From NCBI RefSeq assembly GCF_001557235.1, contig NZ_LSJI01000225.1, positions 1-64,000 of the forward strand: a DNA stretch of 64,000 bases, given 5' to 3'. The notes below the pieces were generated by a model, which did not search any database, was not told where the DNA came from, and saw only the letters and a list, made by a program, of their open reading frames with translations. The position numbers and the translations under genes were made by a program. This DNA is from Phenylobacterium sp. CCH9-H3. Its GTDB lineage: Bacteria; Pseudomonadota; Alphaproteobacteria; Caulobacterales; Caulobacteraceae. Below, in pieces: positions 55,814-63,797 of this stretch (position 1 is its first letter; every line of letters starts with the position of its first letter).

Positions 55814-55933
55814 TCAGGCGCCGACGCCCACCACGCCGACGGCCGCGAAGGCGACCACCAGGCTGAACATCGCCGTCGTCAGGACGGCGGGGGCCGCTCT
55901 CTGCACGAGGCGCTGGAGGATCGGGAAGGTCAT
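55814..55933 (-). CDS. 39-residue single-helix membrane peptide
   Basis: The short frame MTFPILQRLVQRAAPAVLTT followed by a hydrophobic helix (MFSLVVAFAAVGVVGVG) is supported by AAGGTG eight bases before the ATG and by a clean terminator just downstream. An amphipathic, positively charged N-terminus with one membrane span is typical of small inner-membrane peptides. The function is unknown. It was judged real from its signals, not from homology. Confidence 0.6.
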   Translation of the reverse strand: MTFPILQRLVQRAAPAVLTTAMFSLVVAFAAVGVVGVGA

Positions 55934-56180
55934 GACACACACACCTTGAGTTCTGGGGGACCCCGTGGGGAGCGGGGCGTCCGTCTGGACAGGCTCTTGA
56001 TAGCAGAGGCGCCGACCCGGACCGATCGGCGAGTTCGCGGAGTCGCTATGCGTTTTTGGTGCAGGCCGGATGGCGGCGACAGGGCCGGCACGCCGCCCCT
56101 TCCGAAATCGGGCCGCTCCGCGCATGATGGGCGCTGGTCCGGCCCGCGCCGGGCGCGTCGCTGCCCGTGGGGGTCCGTCC

Positions 56181-56477
56181 ATGTTGTCCGTCGTCCTGGC
56201 CACCGCGATGCTGCACGCCGGCGCCGTGCGGGAGACGACGTCGCCCAAGGGCGTCATGGCCCCGGTGACCAGCATCCCCGGTGAGCCCCCCTACGGCCTC
56301 GTCGAAGGCCGCTACGTGATCAAGGGCGACCTGGTCTGCTTCCGCGACCCCATCGTGGGCTCGAAGATCCCGACCCGCCGCTGCATGAGCCGCGAGACCT
56401 TCGCCCAGCGACGGCAGGACTCGAAGGACCACCTCGACGCCGTCCAGCGCGACTCCCGGGTCCAGACCGGCTTCTGA
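56181..56477 (+). CDS. Small exported two-cysteine protein (paralogue of the gene at 6062)
   Basis: 98 residues. The N-terminus MLSVVLATAMLHAGA is signal-like. The module LVC-x5-VGSK-x4-RCM (Cys53, Cys68) then a charged helix repeats the layout of the gene at 6062-6331, with the same C-x14-C spacing. The start is taken at 56181; further in-frame ATGs upstream would hide the signal-like segment. The function is unknown. Confidence 0.72.
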   Translation: MLSVVLATAMLHAGAVRETTSPKGVMAPVTSIPGEPPYGLVEGRYVIKGDLVCFRDPIVGSKIPTRRCMSRETFAQRRQDSKDHLDAVQRDSRVQTGF

Positions 56478-56503
56478 GCCGGCCTGGATTTCCGCCGGAG
56501 CCC

Positions 56504-57034
56504 TCAGGCCGCCTGCAGCCGCTGGCCGCCGCCGGTCAGGTAGTCCAGCTTGCCCAGCGGCACGCCCTGCTGGCGCAGCAGGGCGTAGGCCATCACCACA
56601 TGGAAGTGGAGGTTCGGCAGCGAGAACTGCAGCAGGAAGTCGCGCGCCGTGAAGGTGAAGGTCTGACTCGGGGTCTTGAGCTCGATGATGCGGTTCTCGT
56701 CGCCGTCGTCGATCGCGGCCCGGTCCACCGACTCCACGAAGGCGAGGGTCTTGGCCACGCGATCCTTGACCTCGGCCCAGGTGGTCTCGGTGTCGGGCAT
56801 GCTGGGCGGAGCGATCCCGGCCAGCCGCGCCGCGCCGCCCTTGGCCGCGTCGCTGGCCAGCTGGATCTGATTGGTCAGCGGATGCATGTCCGGCGCGATC
56901 CGGGCGGCCAGATAGGCCTGGGGGTCGGCGCCGTTCGCCTTCGCGTGCGCCTCGGCCTTGTCCAGCAGGGCGGCGAGCGTCTTCAGCATGTTCACATAGC
57001 CGGGGATCGAGGCGTCGTAGAGCGACAGGGCCAT
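56504..57034 (-). CDS. DUF1993 family protein
   Basis: The 176-residue helical protein has ALSLYDASIPGYVNMLKTLAALLDKAEAHA and DFLLQFSLPNLHFHVVMAYALLRQQGVPLGKLDYL, the start and end of DUF1993, a four-helix family related in shape to DinB. It contains possible metal-binding His residues (HPLTNQ, HFH). The function is unknown. GGAG is seven bases before the ATG at 57034. Confidence 0.87.
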   Translation of the reverse strand: MALSLYDASIPGYVNMLKTLAALLDKAEAHAKANGADPQAYLAARIAPDMHPLTNQIQLASDAAKGGAARLAGIAPPSMPDTETTWAEVKDRVAKTLAFVESVDRAAIDDGDENRIIELKTPSQTFTFTARDFLLQFSLPNLHFHVVMAYALLRQQGVPLGKLDYLTGGGQRLQAA

Positions 57035-57161
57035 CAGGGACTCCAAAGCGAAGGTTGAAGGCGCTGAGATGGGCGCGCGCCGCTGTCCCGGTAAGCCGGC
57101 CGACGGATCGATTTTTTCTAACGCCGGCGCATCGTACGGCCGCGCTGCGTGTTGTGGTCCC

Positions 57162-57446
57162 ATGACCTATGCGAACGCGCTCTTCCGCCTGAACCTGTCG
57201 ATGATGCAGCTCGGGGCCGAGGCCGCGACGGTCATGACCCTGCGCACCCTCAAGCTGGCCGCCGGCGGCGCCGCCGCCACGGCCGAGGCCGAGCGGATGG
57301 TGGCCGAGAAGCTGCTCGTCGCCGCCGAAGCCCAGGGCAAGGCCTGGATCGACGCCGTGACCGGCGCCTCGCACCTGACGCCCCGCCGCACGGTCGCCCT
57401 CTACCGCCGCAAGGTGCGCGCCAACCGCCGCCGCCTGTCGGCCTGA
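57162..57446 (+). CDS. Small helical protein, phasin-like pattern
   Basis: The 94-residue Ala-rich amphipathic helix protein (LFRLNLSMMQLGAEAATVMTLRTLKLAAGG, AERMVAEKLLVAAEAQGKAWIDAV) ends in a strongly basic tail (LYRRKVRANRRRLSA). The pattern resembles small phasin-type proteins, but the match is by appearance only. It lies 34 bases before mscS in the same direction. Confidence 0.6.
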   Translation: MTYANALFRLNLSMMQLGAEAATVMTLRTLKLAAGGAAATAEAERMVAEKLLVAAEAQGKAWIDAVTGASHLTPRRTVALYRRKVRANRRRLSA

Positions 57447-57480
57447 ACCCGCCCGACCCGTCCACGACCCGCGAGGCCGC

Positions 57481-58422
57481 TTGGCGCCCAAGACCGAAGA
57501 CCCCGTCGCTCCCGTCTTCGACACCCTCGGCATGGCGCTGTCGGGCGATCCGGTGATGCTGCGCAGCCTGGCGGCCACGCTGGGCGCCTTCTCCATGCGC
57601 CTCATCGCGGCGTTGCTGATCCTGGCGGTGACGCTGTGGCTGGCCAAGCGCCTGGGCCGCGTGGCCGAGCGCGCCCTGACCCGCCTGCCGCACCATCGCC
57701 AGCCCGCCGATGGGACGCTGGCGACCTTCGTCTCCACACTGGTGAAGTACGTAGTGGTGGCCATCGGCCTGGTGGCCGTGCTGCAGCAGCTGGGCGTCCA
57801 GGCCACCTCCGTGCTGGCGGTCCTGGGCGCCGCGTCCCTCGCCATCGGCCTGGCGCTGCAGGGCACGCTGGGCAACGTCGCCGCCGGGGTGATGATCCTC
57901 CTGCTCCGCCCGTACCGCGCCGGCGACCGGGTCGAGCTCAACGGCCGCCAGGGCCGGGTCACCGGGATGGACCTCTTCAACACCAAGATCGTCGACTACG
58001 ACGGCCTCACCCTCTACCTGCCCAACGGCAAGGTGTTCGGCGACATGATCGTCAACATCAGCCAGGCCGGCCGCCGCCGCATCGAGCTCACCTTCGGCGT
58101 CGACTACGAGGACGACCTGGACCTGGCCCTCGACACCATGCTGGAGGTCGCCCGGGCCGAGCCGCGGGTGATGCAGACCCCCGAGCCCTGGGCCAAGGTC
58201 ACCGCCTCGGCCGACAGCGCCATGAACGTCACCCTCCGCTGCTGGACCACGCCCGACGACTGGATGGACACCCGCTTCGACCTGCTGAAGGCGATCAAGG
58301 AGGCCTTCGACCGCGTGGGCATCATGATCCCCTACCCGCACCAGGTGGAGATGTGCCGCGAGGACTTCAGACCGAAGAAACCGCCTGCGCAGCCCCTCGA
58401 ATCCGACGCGCCTTCCGCTTAG
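57481..58422 (+). CDS. MscS family mechanosensitive channel
   Basis: The 313-residue protein has three N-terminal membrane helices, the pore helix SVLAVLGAASLAIGLALQGTLGNVAAGVMILLLRP, the beta-domain GDRVELNGRQGRVTGMDLFNTKI and LYLPNGKVFGDMIVN. It releases solutes on osmotic downshock. The start is a TTG at 57481 with GAGG just upstream; the first ATG would remove part of the N-terminus. Confidence 0.92.
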   Translation: MAPKTEDPVAPVFDTLGMALSGDPVMLRSLAATLGAFSMRLIAALLILAVTLWLAKRLGRVAERALTRLPHHRQPADGTLATFVSTLVKYVVVAIGLVAVLQQLGVQATSVLAVLGAASLAIGLALQGTLGNVAAGVMILLLRPYRAGDRVELNGRQGRVTGMDLFNTKIVDYDGLTLYLPNGKVFGDMIVNISQAGRRRIELTFGVDYEDDLDLALDTMLEVARAEPRVMQTPEPWAKVTASADSAMNVTLRCWTTPDDWMDTRFDLLKAIKEAFDRVGIMIPYPHQVEMCREDFRPKKPPAQPLESDAPSA

Positions 58423-58452
58423 GCTCGCGCCGCCGCCGAAGGAGGTCCGCCC

Positions 58453-58854
58453 ATGCTCTACGCGATCCTGGCCTATCACGAGGAGGGCGTGATCCAGGCC
58501 CTTACCGAGGCCGAGGACGACGCCCTGATGGCCGACCTTCACCGGGTGCACGGCAAGCTGACGGCCGAGGGCCGCCTGGGCCCCTCCGCCCGCCTGGGCG
58601 CCACGGAACTGGCGGCCACCGTCAGCGGGCCGGGCCGGGGCTTCGTCACCGACGGCCCGTTCGCCGAGACCAAGGAGCACCTGCTGGGCTTCTACGTCAT
58701 CCAGGCCGAAACCCGCGAGGCGGCGATCGAGGCGGCTCGCGACCTCAAGGCCGCCAATCCCAGCGCCAGCTACGAGATCCGGCCCATCGTCCTTTACCTG
58801 CCCAACGTTCCGCTCGCCGCCGCCGACGCGGGGCTTTCGCTGGTCCGGCCCTAG
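58453..58854 (+). CDS. YciI family protein (DGPFAETKE type)
   Basis: The 133-residue YCII-like protein carries DGPFAETKEHLLGFYVIQAETREAAIE, the signature of the group often found with ECF sigma factors. A strong GAAGGAGG precedes the ATG. No ECF sigma gene is adjacent here. The stop codon TAG lies inside the first arm of a long palindrome. Confidence 0.88.
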   Translation: MLYAILAYHEEGVIQALTEAEDDALMADLHRVHGKLTAEGRLGPSARLGATELAATVSGPGRGFVTDGPFAETKEHLLGFYVIQAETREAAIEAARDLKAANPSASYEIRPIVLYLPNVPLAAADAGLSLVRP

Positions 58855-58900
58855 AGCCTTTCTGGTTCAGATGGAATCATCTGAACCAGAAAGGCTCTAG
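58851..58900. repeat. Long perfect palindrome with 23-base arms
   Basis: The arms start CTAGAGCCTTTCTGGTTCAG and are exactly complementary around GAAT (58874-58877). The first CTAG contains the stop codon of the YciI gene. This could work as a bidirectional transcript end, although no U-run follows. Confidence 0.8.
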
Positions 58901-58910
58901 ATCAAAAGTT

Positions 58911-58963
58911 TAGAGCGCGTCGGACGGGTTAACCGGCGTCCACTTAACCCTGACGCGCTCTAG
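58911..58963. repeat. Second nested palindrome overlapping the ohrR stop
   Basis: Outer arms AGAGCGCGTC and GACGCGCTCT and inner arms GGGTTAA and TTAACCC form an interrupted hairpin. The right outer arm runs into CTAG, which provides the stop codon of the convergent ohrR gene. Confidence 0.75.
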
Positions 58964-59418
58964 GACCCCGCCTCGGCCCGCGCCAGCGCTTCGTTCAGCG
59001 CCGCCAGCTCGCCGCGGATGCGGGTCACCGCCGCCAGGTCGAGGCCCGAGGCCGCCAGCAGCTGCGCCGGCACCGCGCAGGCCGGCCCTTCCAGCGCCCG
59101 GCCCCTGTCGGTCAGCCGCAGCCGCACCACCCGCTCGTCCAGCGGGTCCCGCGCGCGGTCGACGAGCCCCATGGCCTGCAGGCGCTTCAAGAGCGGCGTC
59201 AGGGTGTTGGACTCCAGCCCCAGCCGCGCGCCCAGCTCGCCCACCGTGCGGTCGTCCGCCTCCCACAGGGCCACCATCGCCAGATACTGCGGATAGGTCA
59301 GGCCCAGCCGGTCCAGCAGCGGCCGGTACAGCCGGTTGAAGGCGTGCCCGGCGGAATAGACGGCGAAGCACAGGAAGTCGTCCAGGTTCAGCGGCGGGTC
59401 GGACGGGGTGCGGGTCAT
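58960..59418 (-). CDS. ohrR: OhrR, MarR-family organic hydroperoxide sensor
   Basis: The 152-residue MarR protein has the peroxide-sensing Cys17 in LCFAVYSA, the wing region RTVGELGARLGLESNTLTPLLKRLQAMGLV and RDPLDERVVRLRLT, all typical of OhrR. When Cys17 is oxidised by organic peroxides it releases the ohr operator. It is divergent from ohr, with two operator boxes in between; its own promoter appears to give a leaderless transcript. Confidence 0.93.
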   Translation of the reverse strand: MTRTPSDPPLNLDDFLCFAVYSAGHAFNRLYRPLLDRLGLTYPQYLAMVALWEADDRTVGELGARLGLESNTLTPLLKRLQAMGLVDRARDPLDERVVRLRLTDRGRALEGPACAVPAQLLAASGLDLAAVTRIRGELAALNEALARAEAGS

Positions 59419-59425
59419 GCGCGCA

Positions 59426-59454
59426 AATATAAATCGCGCACGATCCTATCGCAA
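59426..59454 (-). promoter_or_regulatory. ohrR promoter with OhrR box inside the spacer
   Basis: On the minus strand TTGCGA (59449-59454) and TATATT (59426-59431) are separated by 17 bases. The palindrome CGATCCTATCG (59441-59451) covers the spacer and part of the -35. The -10 is only seven bases before the ATG, so transcription would start at or next to the start codon. Confidence 0.65.
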
Positions 59455-59458
59455 TGGA

Positions 59459-59506
59459 TTGACAGCCGCGGCCCGGCGCCTATTTGTGTCGCACACGATC
59501 TAATCG
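59459..59506 (+). promoter_or_regulatory. ohr promoter and second OhrR box
   Basis: TTGACA (59459-59464) and TATTTG (59481-59486) are 16 bases apart. The palindrome CGATCTAATCG (59496-59506) lies at the expected transcription start and has the same CGAT-N3-ATCG form as the box at 59441-59451. Confidence 0.65.
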
Positions 59507-59534
59507 TTCACGCCATCAACCAAGGAGCTTTCCC

Positions 59535-59972
59535 ATGTCGACCCCCAGCCCCGTCCAGGTCCTCTACCGCACCGCCGCCCGCGCCACCGGCGGCCGCGAC
59601 GGCCAGGCCGCCACCCTCGACGGCAGCCTCTCGGTCGCCCTGGCCACGCCGAAGGAGCTCGGCGGCGGGGGCGGCGCGGGGAACAATCCGGAACAGCTCT
59701 TCGCGGCCGGCTATGCGGCCTGCTTCATCGGCGCCATGAAGTTCGTGGCCAGCCAGGGCGGCCCCAAGGTTCCGGCCGATGCGGCGGTCACCGCCCATGT
59801 GGGCATCGGCCCCCGCGCGGCGGGCGGTTTCGGCCTCGACATCGCGCTGGAGGTCGCCCTCCCCGGCCTCGACCGCGCCGCAGCCGAAGACCTGGTCGCC
59901 AAGGCCCACCAGGTCTGCCCCTACTCCAACGCCACCCGCGGCAACGTCGACGTGAAGCTCAGCGTCGCCTGA
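59535..59972 (+). CDS. ohr: Organic hydroperoxide resistance protein Ohr
   Basis: The 145-residue Ohr has the peroxidatic Cys63 (YAACFIGAM) and resolving Cys128 (VCPYSNATR), with [11 protein letters not shown] and [10 protein letters not shown] typical of the family. It reduces organic peroxides using lipoylated partners. AAGGAG precedes the ATG. It is controlled by the divergent OhrR. Confidence 0.96.
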   Translation: MSTPSPVQVLYRTAARATGGRDGQAATLDGSLSVALATPKELGGGGGAGNNPEQLFAAGYAACFIGAMKFVASQGGPKVPADAAVTAHVGIGPRAAGGFGLDIALEVALPGLDRAAAEDLVAKAHQVCPYSNATRGNVDVKLSVA

Positions 59973-59987
59973 GCAACGCACGGAAAG

Positions 59988-60011
59988 GCCTCCTCCCCCA
60001 GGGGAGGAGGC
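59988..60011. terminator. Hairpin between convergent ohr and NTF2-like genes
   Basis: GCCTCCTCCCC-CA-GGGGAGGAGGC has 11-base arms between the two gene ends. It lacks a U-run and resembles the GC-rich repeat units at 37 and 55 kb, so it may be a single REP copy acting as a bidirectional end. Confidence 0.5.
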
Positions 60012-60018
60012 GCGCCCG

Positions 60019-60513
60019 CTACGGCGCGAAGCTGGAGCGGCCCTGGATGCCCCAGCGGCCGTCCTGGCGGGTGACGATGTAGATGCTGTCGAAGCCGCCG
60101 ATCACCGAGCCGTCCTTGCGGAAGCGGCTGAAGCGGGTGTCGATGTGCACCTTGTCGGCGCCGGCGTGGATGACGTCGCGCCGCTGCCAGGCCGAGTGGT
60201 CCCAGTCGGCGAGCGCGCCGGTGGTGAACATCTCGGGCTTGTGGAAGCCCGGGTTGATCACGGTCACCTTGCCCGAGGCGAAGCGCACGTGCGGGAAGTT
60301 GAAGGTGGCCTCGAAGGCGGCCAGGTCGCGGGCGTTGAAGGCGGCCATGAAGGCGTCGAGGCGGCCCTGGGCGGCGGCGATCTCGGCGGCGAACTTCGCG
60401 TGCTCGGGCTTCACCGGCGGCGCGGCCACCGAGGCGCCGAGGGCGGGCGAGCCCGCCGCGAGCGATGCGCCGGCGACCCCGGCGGCGATGATGGCGTCCC
60501 TGCGACTGACCAT
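60019..60513 (-). CDS. Exported NTF2-like (DUF4440-type) protein
   Basis: About 164 residues. The start MVSRRDAIIAAGVAGASLAAGSPALG is a Tat-like leader, followed by an NTF2-like fold (RLDAFMAAFNARDLAAFEATFNFPHVRF, TRFSRFRKDGSVIGGFDSIYIVTRQDGRWGIQGRSSFAP). The ATG at 60513 has GAGGAAG eight bases upstream; an ATG at 60546 overlapping the TetR stop is the alternative. The ligand or substrate is unknown. Confidence 0.78.
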   Translation of the reverse strand: MVSRRDAIIAAGVAGASLAAGSPALGASVAAPPVKPEHAKFAAEIAAAQGRLDAFMAAFNARDLAAFEATFNFPHVRFASGKVTVINPGFHKPEMFTTGALADWDHSAWQRRDVIHAGADKVHIDTRFSRFRKDGSVIGGFDSIYIVTRQDGRWGIQGRSSFAP

Positions 60514-60542
60514 GGCGATGCTTCCTCGGTTCTTGTTCTGGT

Positions 60543-61229
60543 TCATGGCGTCAGGCCCTCGGTGTCGAAGGGCCACTCCTGTTCGGGCGAATCCAGGTTC
60601 AGCAGCTCGGCGGCGTTGTGGCGCCAGGCGCGCATCATCTGGCCGCACCAGCGGATGAAGAGCTCATCCCGGCTGGGGTCGCCGCGCTCGACCCAGTAGA
60701 CGAGCGCGTCGTTGCAGAACGAGATCATCGGCTCCAGCGCCAGCTCCAGCAGCGCCGGCCGCTGGCCCCGGGGCGGCGGCGGCTCGGGATACCAGAGCAG
60801 GCCCCGGAGCCGCTGGCCGGTGCGCCGCCGCAGGGCCGCGTGGGCCGCCTGATAGGCCGGGTTCTGGCCGCTGTGCCGGACCAGAAGGATGAAGCCGTCG
60901 TGGAACGAGCGGGCGGCCGCCAGCGACTTGCGCATGCCGCCGCCGTAGCCGCGCCACGGCTTGCCGTCCTGGTTGTTCAGCCGGCGCAGGGTCTCGGCGA
61001 AGATCCCCTGGATCAGGGCGTCCTTCGACGGGAAGCGCCGGTACAACACCACCTTCGTCACCCCCGCCGCCGCGGCCACCTGCTCCATGGTGGCGCCGGC
61101 CAGGCCGTGCTGGCGGAAGACCGCCGCGGCCACCCGCATGAACGCCTCCCGCCGTTCGGCTTCGCGGGCCGTGCGCACGGCCGCGTTGGGTTCGGCGTCG
61201 TCGGTGGCGTCGGCGAGGGTCCGGGTCAT
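60543..61229 (-). CDS. TetR/AcrR family regulator
   Basis: The 228-residue protein has a TetR HTH near residues 25-75 (GATMEQVAAAAGVTKVVLYRRF) and a ligand domain containing SFHDGFILLVRHSGQNPAYQAAHAALR. It lies between the sulfatase gene and the NTF2-like gene, in the same direction, four bases after the sulfatase stop, so all three may be one transcript. The target is unknown. Confidence 0.87.
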   Translation of the reverse strand: MTRTLADATDDAEPNAAVRTAREAERREAFMRVAAAVFRQHGLAGATMEQVAAAAGVTKVVLYRRFPSKDALIQGIFAETLRRLNNQDGKPWRGYGGGMRKSLAAARSFHDGFILLVRHSGQNPAYQAAHAALRRRTGQRLRGLLWYPEPPPPRGQRPALLELALEPMISFCNDALVYWVERGDPSRDELFIRWCGQMMRAWRHNAAELLNLDSPEQEWPFDTEGLTP

Positions 61230-61233
61230 GGGC

Positions 61234-62790
61234 TCAGTCGTAGATCTTCAGGAGGTGGCCGTCCTGCTTCTTCACCGACTGGCGCATGCTGGTCCACTGG
61301 GGCGGCACATTGTCCTTGTCCCAGGCCTTCAGCTTGGCCTGGAGGCGGGCGACCACGCCGGGGTTCGCCGTGGCGACGTTCGCCTTCTCGCCCAGGTCGC
61401 CCTTGAGGTCGTACAGCATCACGTGCTGCCCGAGCGGCGAGACCACGGCGTGCGTGCCGTCGGGCGTGATGTTGGCGGCGGTGGTGGCGGCGTCGGACGG
61501 ATCGGCCTTGTTGACCTCCCACAGCTTCCAGTTTCCGTCGCGGATCGCGAAGTTGGGGCCGGCCCGCCAATAGACGGTGGGGTTGGGCGCGGCCGGGTTC
61601 CCGCCGGTGACGAAGGGCATCAGGTTCACCCCGTCGGTCCCCTTGGGCAGGTTGGCGCCCGCCAAGGCCGCGGCGGTGGGCACGATGTCGAGGCTGGAGA
61701 CCATGCGGTCGTCCACCTGGCCGCCCGGGATGCGGCCCGGCCAGGCGACGATGTAGGGAACGCGGACCCCGCCCTCGAGGTGCGTGCCCTTGTGCCCGTT
61801 GAGCGGGGCGTTGGAGCACGCCGCCCCGATGTAGGGCGCGCAGCCGTTGTCGGAGAGGAAGACGATGAGCGTGTTCTTCTCCAGTCCCTCGGCCTTCAGC
61901 TTGGCGCGGATGGCGCCCACGCCGTCGTCCAGGGACGAGACCATGGCGGCATAGATCCGCTGGCCGCGGTCGGGCACGTGGCGATAGCGGTCGAGGTACT
62001 TCTTGGTGGCCTGCAGCGGCGTGTGGGGCGTGGTGTAGGCCAGGTAGAGGAAGAACGGCTTGTCCTTGTTGGAGCCGATGAAGCGCACCGCCTCGTCGGT
62101 GAAGGCGTCGGTGAGGTACTCCTTGACCTCCACCACCTCCTTGCCGCGCCGGACCGTCGCGATGCTGCGCAGGTAGGCCATCCGCTCGTCGTCGGTGGCG
62201 GTGGCCGGCAGGGGATCCTTGAGGGTGGCGCGGAACGAGGCGGCGGCGCCCGGCGGGGTATAGGTGTCATCGCCGGGCTGGCTCTGGGTGTAGAAGGCGG
62301 TCGCGCCGGCGGTGATGCCGAAGAACTCATCGAAGCCGCGGTCGGTGGGCTGGTAGCCCTCGGCTTCCCCCAGGTGCCACTTGCCGATCATGCCGGTGCG
62401 GTAGCCGGCAGTCTTCAGGATGTTGCCCATGAAGGGCTCGGCCAGGGAGACGCCGCCCCGCCGGTCGCGGCCCACCGGATTGAACTCCCAGCCGAACCGC
62501 TGCTGGTAGCGGCCGGTCAGGATCGCCGCCCGCGACGGCGCGCAGACCGGATGGGTCACGTAGCCGGCGGTGAAGCGCACGCCGTCGGCCGCCAGGGCGT
62601 CGATGTTCGGCGTCTTGATGACGTTCGAGCCGTAGGCCGAGGTGTCGCCATAGCCCAGGTCGTCGGCGACGATGACGATGATGTTCGGCCGGGGCGCCGC
62701 CCGCACCGGATCCACGGCCGTGGCCGGCGGCGCGCTGGCCGCGGCGGCCAGGGACAGGGTCACGGCGAGGATCAGGGGGGCGCGTTTCAT
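61234..62790 (-). CDS. Type I sulfatase, exported
   Basis: The 518-residue protein has a signal peptide and the alkaline-phosphatase-fold sulfatase motifs: NIIVIVADDLGYGD with metal Asp43/Asp44, and CAPSRAAILTGRY with Cys83 as the formylglycine precursor, then GKWHLG and FLSDNG. It removes sulfate from an organic sulfate ester in the periplasm, after maturation by a formylglycine-generating enzyme that is not encoded here. It is divergent from the LysR gene. Confidence 0.93.
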   Translation of the reverse strand: MKRAPLILAVTLSLAAAASAPPATAVDPVRAAPRPNIIVIVADDLGYGDTSAYGSNVIKTPNIDALAADGVRFTAGYVTHPVCAPSRAAILTGRYQQRFGWEFNPVGRDRRGGVSLAEPFMGNILKTAGYRTGMIGKWHLGEAEGYQPTDRGFDEFFGITAGATAFYTQSQPGDDTYTPPGAAASFRATLKDPLPATATDDERMAYLRSIATVRRGKEVVEVKEYLTDAFTDEAVRFIGSNKDKPFFLYLAYTTPHTPLQATKKYLDRYRHVPDRGQRIYAAMVSSLDDGVGAIRAKLKAEGLEKNTLIVFLSDNGCAPYIGAACSNAPLNGHKGTHLEGGVRVPYIVAWPGRIPGGQVDDRMVSSLDIVPTAAALAGANLPKGTDGVNLMPFVTGGNPAAPNPTVYWRAGPNFAIRDGNWKLWEVNKADPSDAATTAANITPDGTHAVVSPLGQHVMLYDLKGDLGEKANVATANPGVVARLQAKLKAWDKDNVPPQWTSMRQSVKKQDGHLLKIYD

Positions 62791-62878
62791 GCGTGGGCTC
62801 CTTGGTCGGCCCGGACGCTAGCCGGATCGTGCGGTCCGATCTGCACAATTGGATGACAGGGTGCTATAGCCCACAGGC

Positions 62879-63787
62879 ATGGAGCTTCGGCATCTCGAAC
62901 AGATCCTGGAAATCTGCCGTGCGGGCGGTTTCAGCGGCGCGGCGCGCAAGCTGCAGATCTCGCAACCCACCCTGTCCAAGAGCATCGCGCGGCTGGAATC
63001 CCAGCTTTCCCTTCGTCTGTTCGAGCGCACCAATGGCGCGGCGCGGCCGACGGCCTATGGGGCGTTCGTGGCCCAGCGGGCGGAGACGCTGCTGCAAGGC
63101 GTGGCCGCCCTGACCCGCGACCTGGAGCAGCTGGCGCGTGGCGAGGAGGGACGGATCCGGATCGCCGTGGGCCCCGCCTCGCGCCTGAAGCCGCTGCCGG
63201 AGCTGCTGCGGCGGGTGGCGGTGCGGTTCCCGAAACTGCACGTGGAGACGATCCAGGAGACCGGCCCCGGCGTGATGAAGGCGCTGCACGACGGCCGGGT
63301 CGACATCGCCTTCGGCTATTCCGAGCACGCGGCGCGCTACGGCGAGCTGATCCGCAAGAAGATGTTCGAGGACGCGGTGATCCTGGTCGCACGGCCGGGC
63401 CATCCGGCCCTGGCGCTGCAGGACGCCGGGCCGCGGGAGCTGCTGCAATACCCCTTCGCCCTGCCCAGCATCCTGCCGGGCGTCGAGCGCTGGGCCGGCG
63501 AGATGTCGCGCGAGGAGAACGAGAACCTCAGGGCCTTCATCAGCGACGACTATTCGCTGATCATCCAACGGGCGCTGGACACCGAGGCCATCGCGCTGGG
63601 CGCCTCGTTCCTGTTCGACGAGCAGGTGAAGGACGGGCGGCTGGCGGTGGTGTCCTCGACGCTCGACGTGCCCTACGCCTGCTGGATGCTGACGACGGCC
63701 GAGCGATGGCGCTCGCCGCTGATCAAGGCCATGGCCGAATTGTCCAAGGCCGCGGTCGCGGACCGGCCGCTGAGCGCCGCAGCCTGA
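62879..63787 (+). CDS. LysR family transcriptional regulator
   Basis: The 302-residue LysR has the HTH at residues 1-60 (MELRHLEQILEICRAGGFSG, LQISQPTLSKSIARLE) and a substrate-binding domain. Its position, divergent from the sulfatase gene with an 88-base gap, suggests it controls that gene. The effector is unknown. Confidence 0.9.
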   Translation: MELRHLEQILEICRAGGFSGAARKLQISQPTLSKSIARLESQLSLRLFERTNGAARPTAYGAFVAQRAETLLQGVAALTRDLEQLARGEEGRIRIAVGPASRLKPLPELLRRVAVRFPKLHVETIQETGPGVMKALHDGRVDIAFGYSEHAARYGELIRKKMFEDAVILVARPGHPALALQDAGPRELLQYPFALPSILPGVERWAGEMSREENENLRAFISDDYSLIIQRALDTEAIALGASFLFDEQVKDGRLAVVSSTLDVPYACWMLTTAERWRSPLIKAMAELSKAAVADRPLSAAA

Positions 63788-63797
63788 TAGCCGGGGG

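Noticed and set aside
56046..57986. 646-codon open frame on the minus strand
   Set aside because: It overlaps four credible genes, lacks a family and is Arg/Pro-rich.
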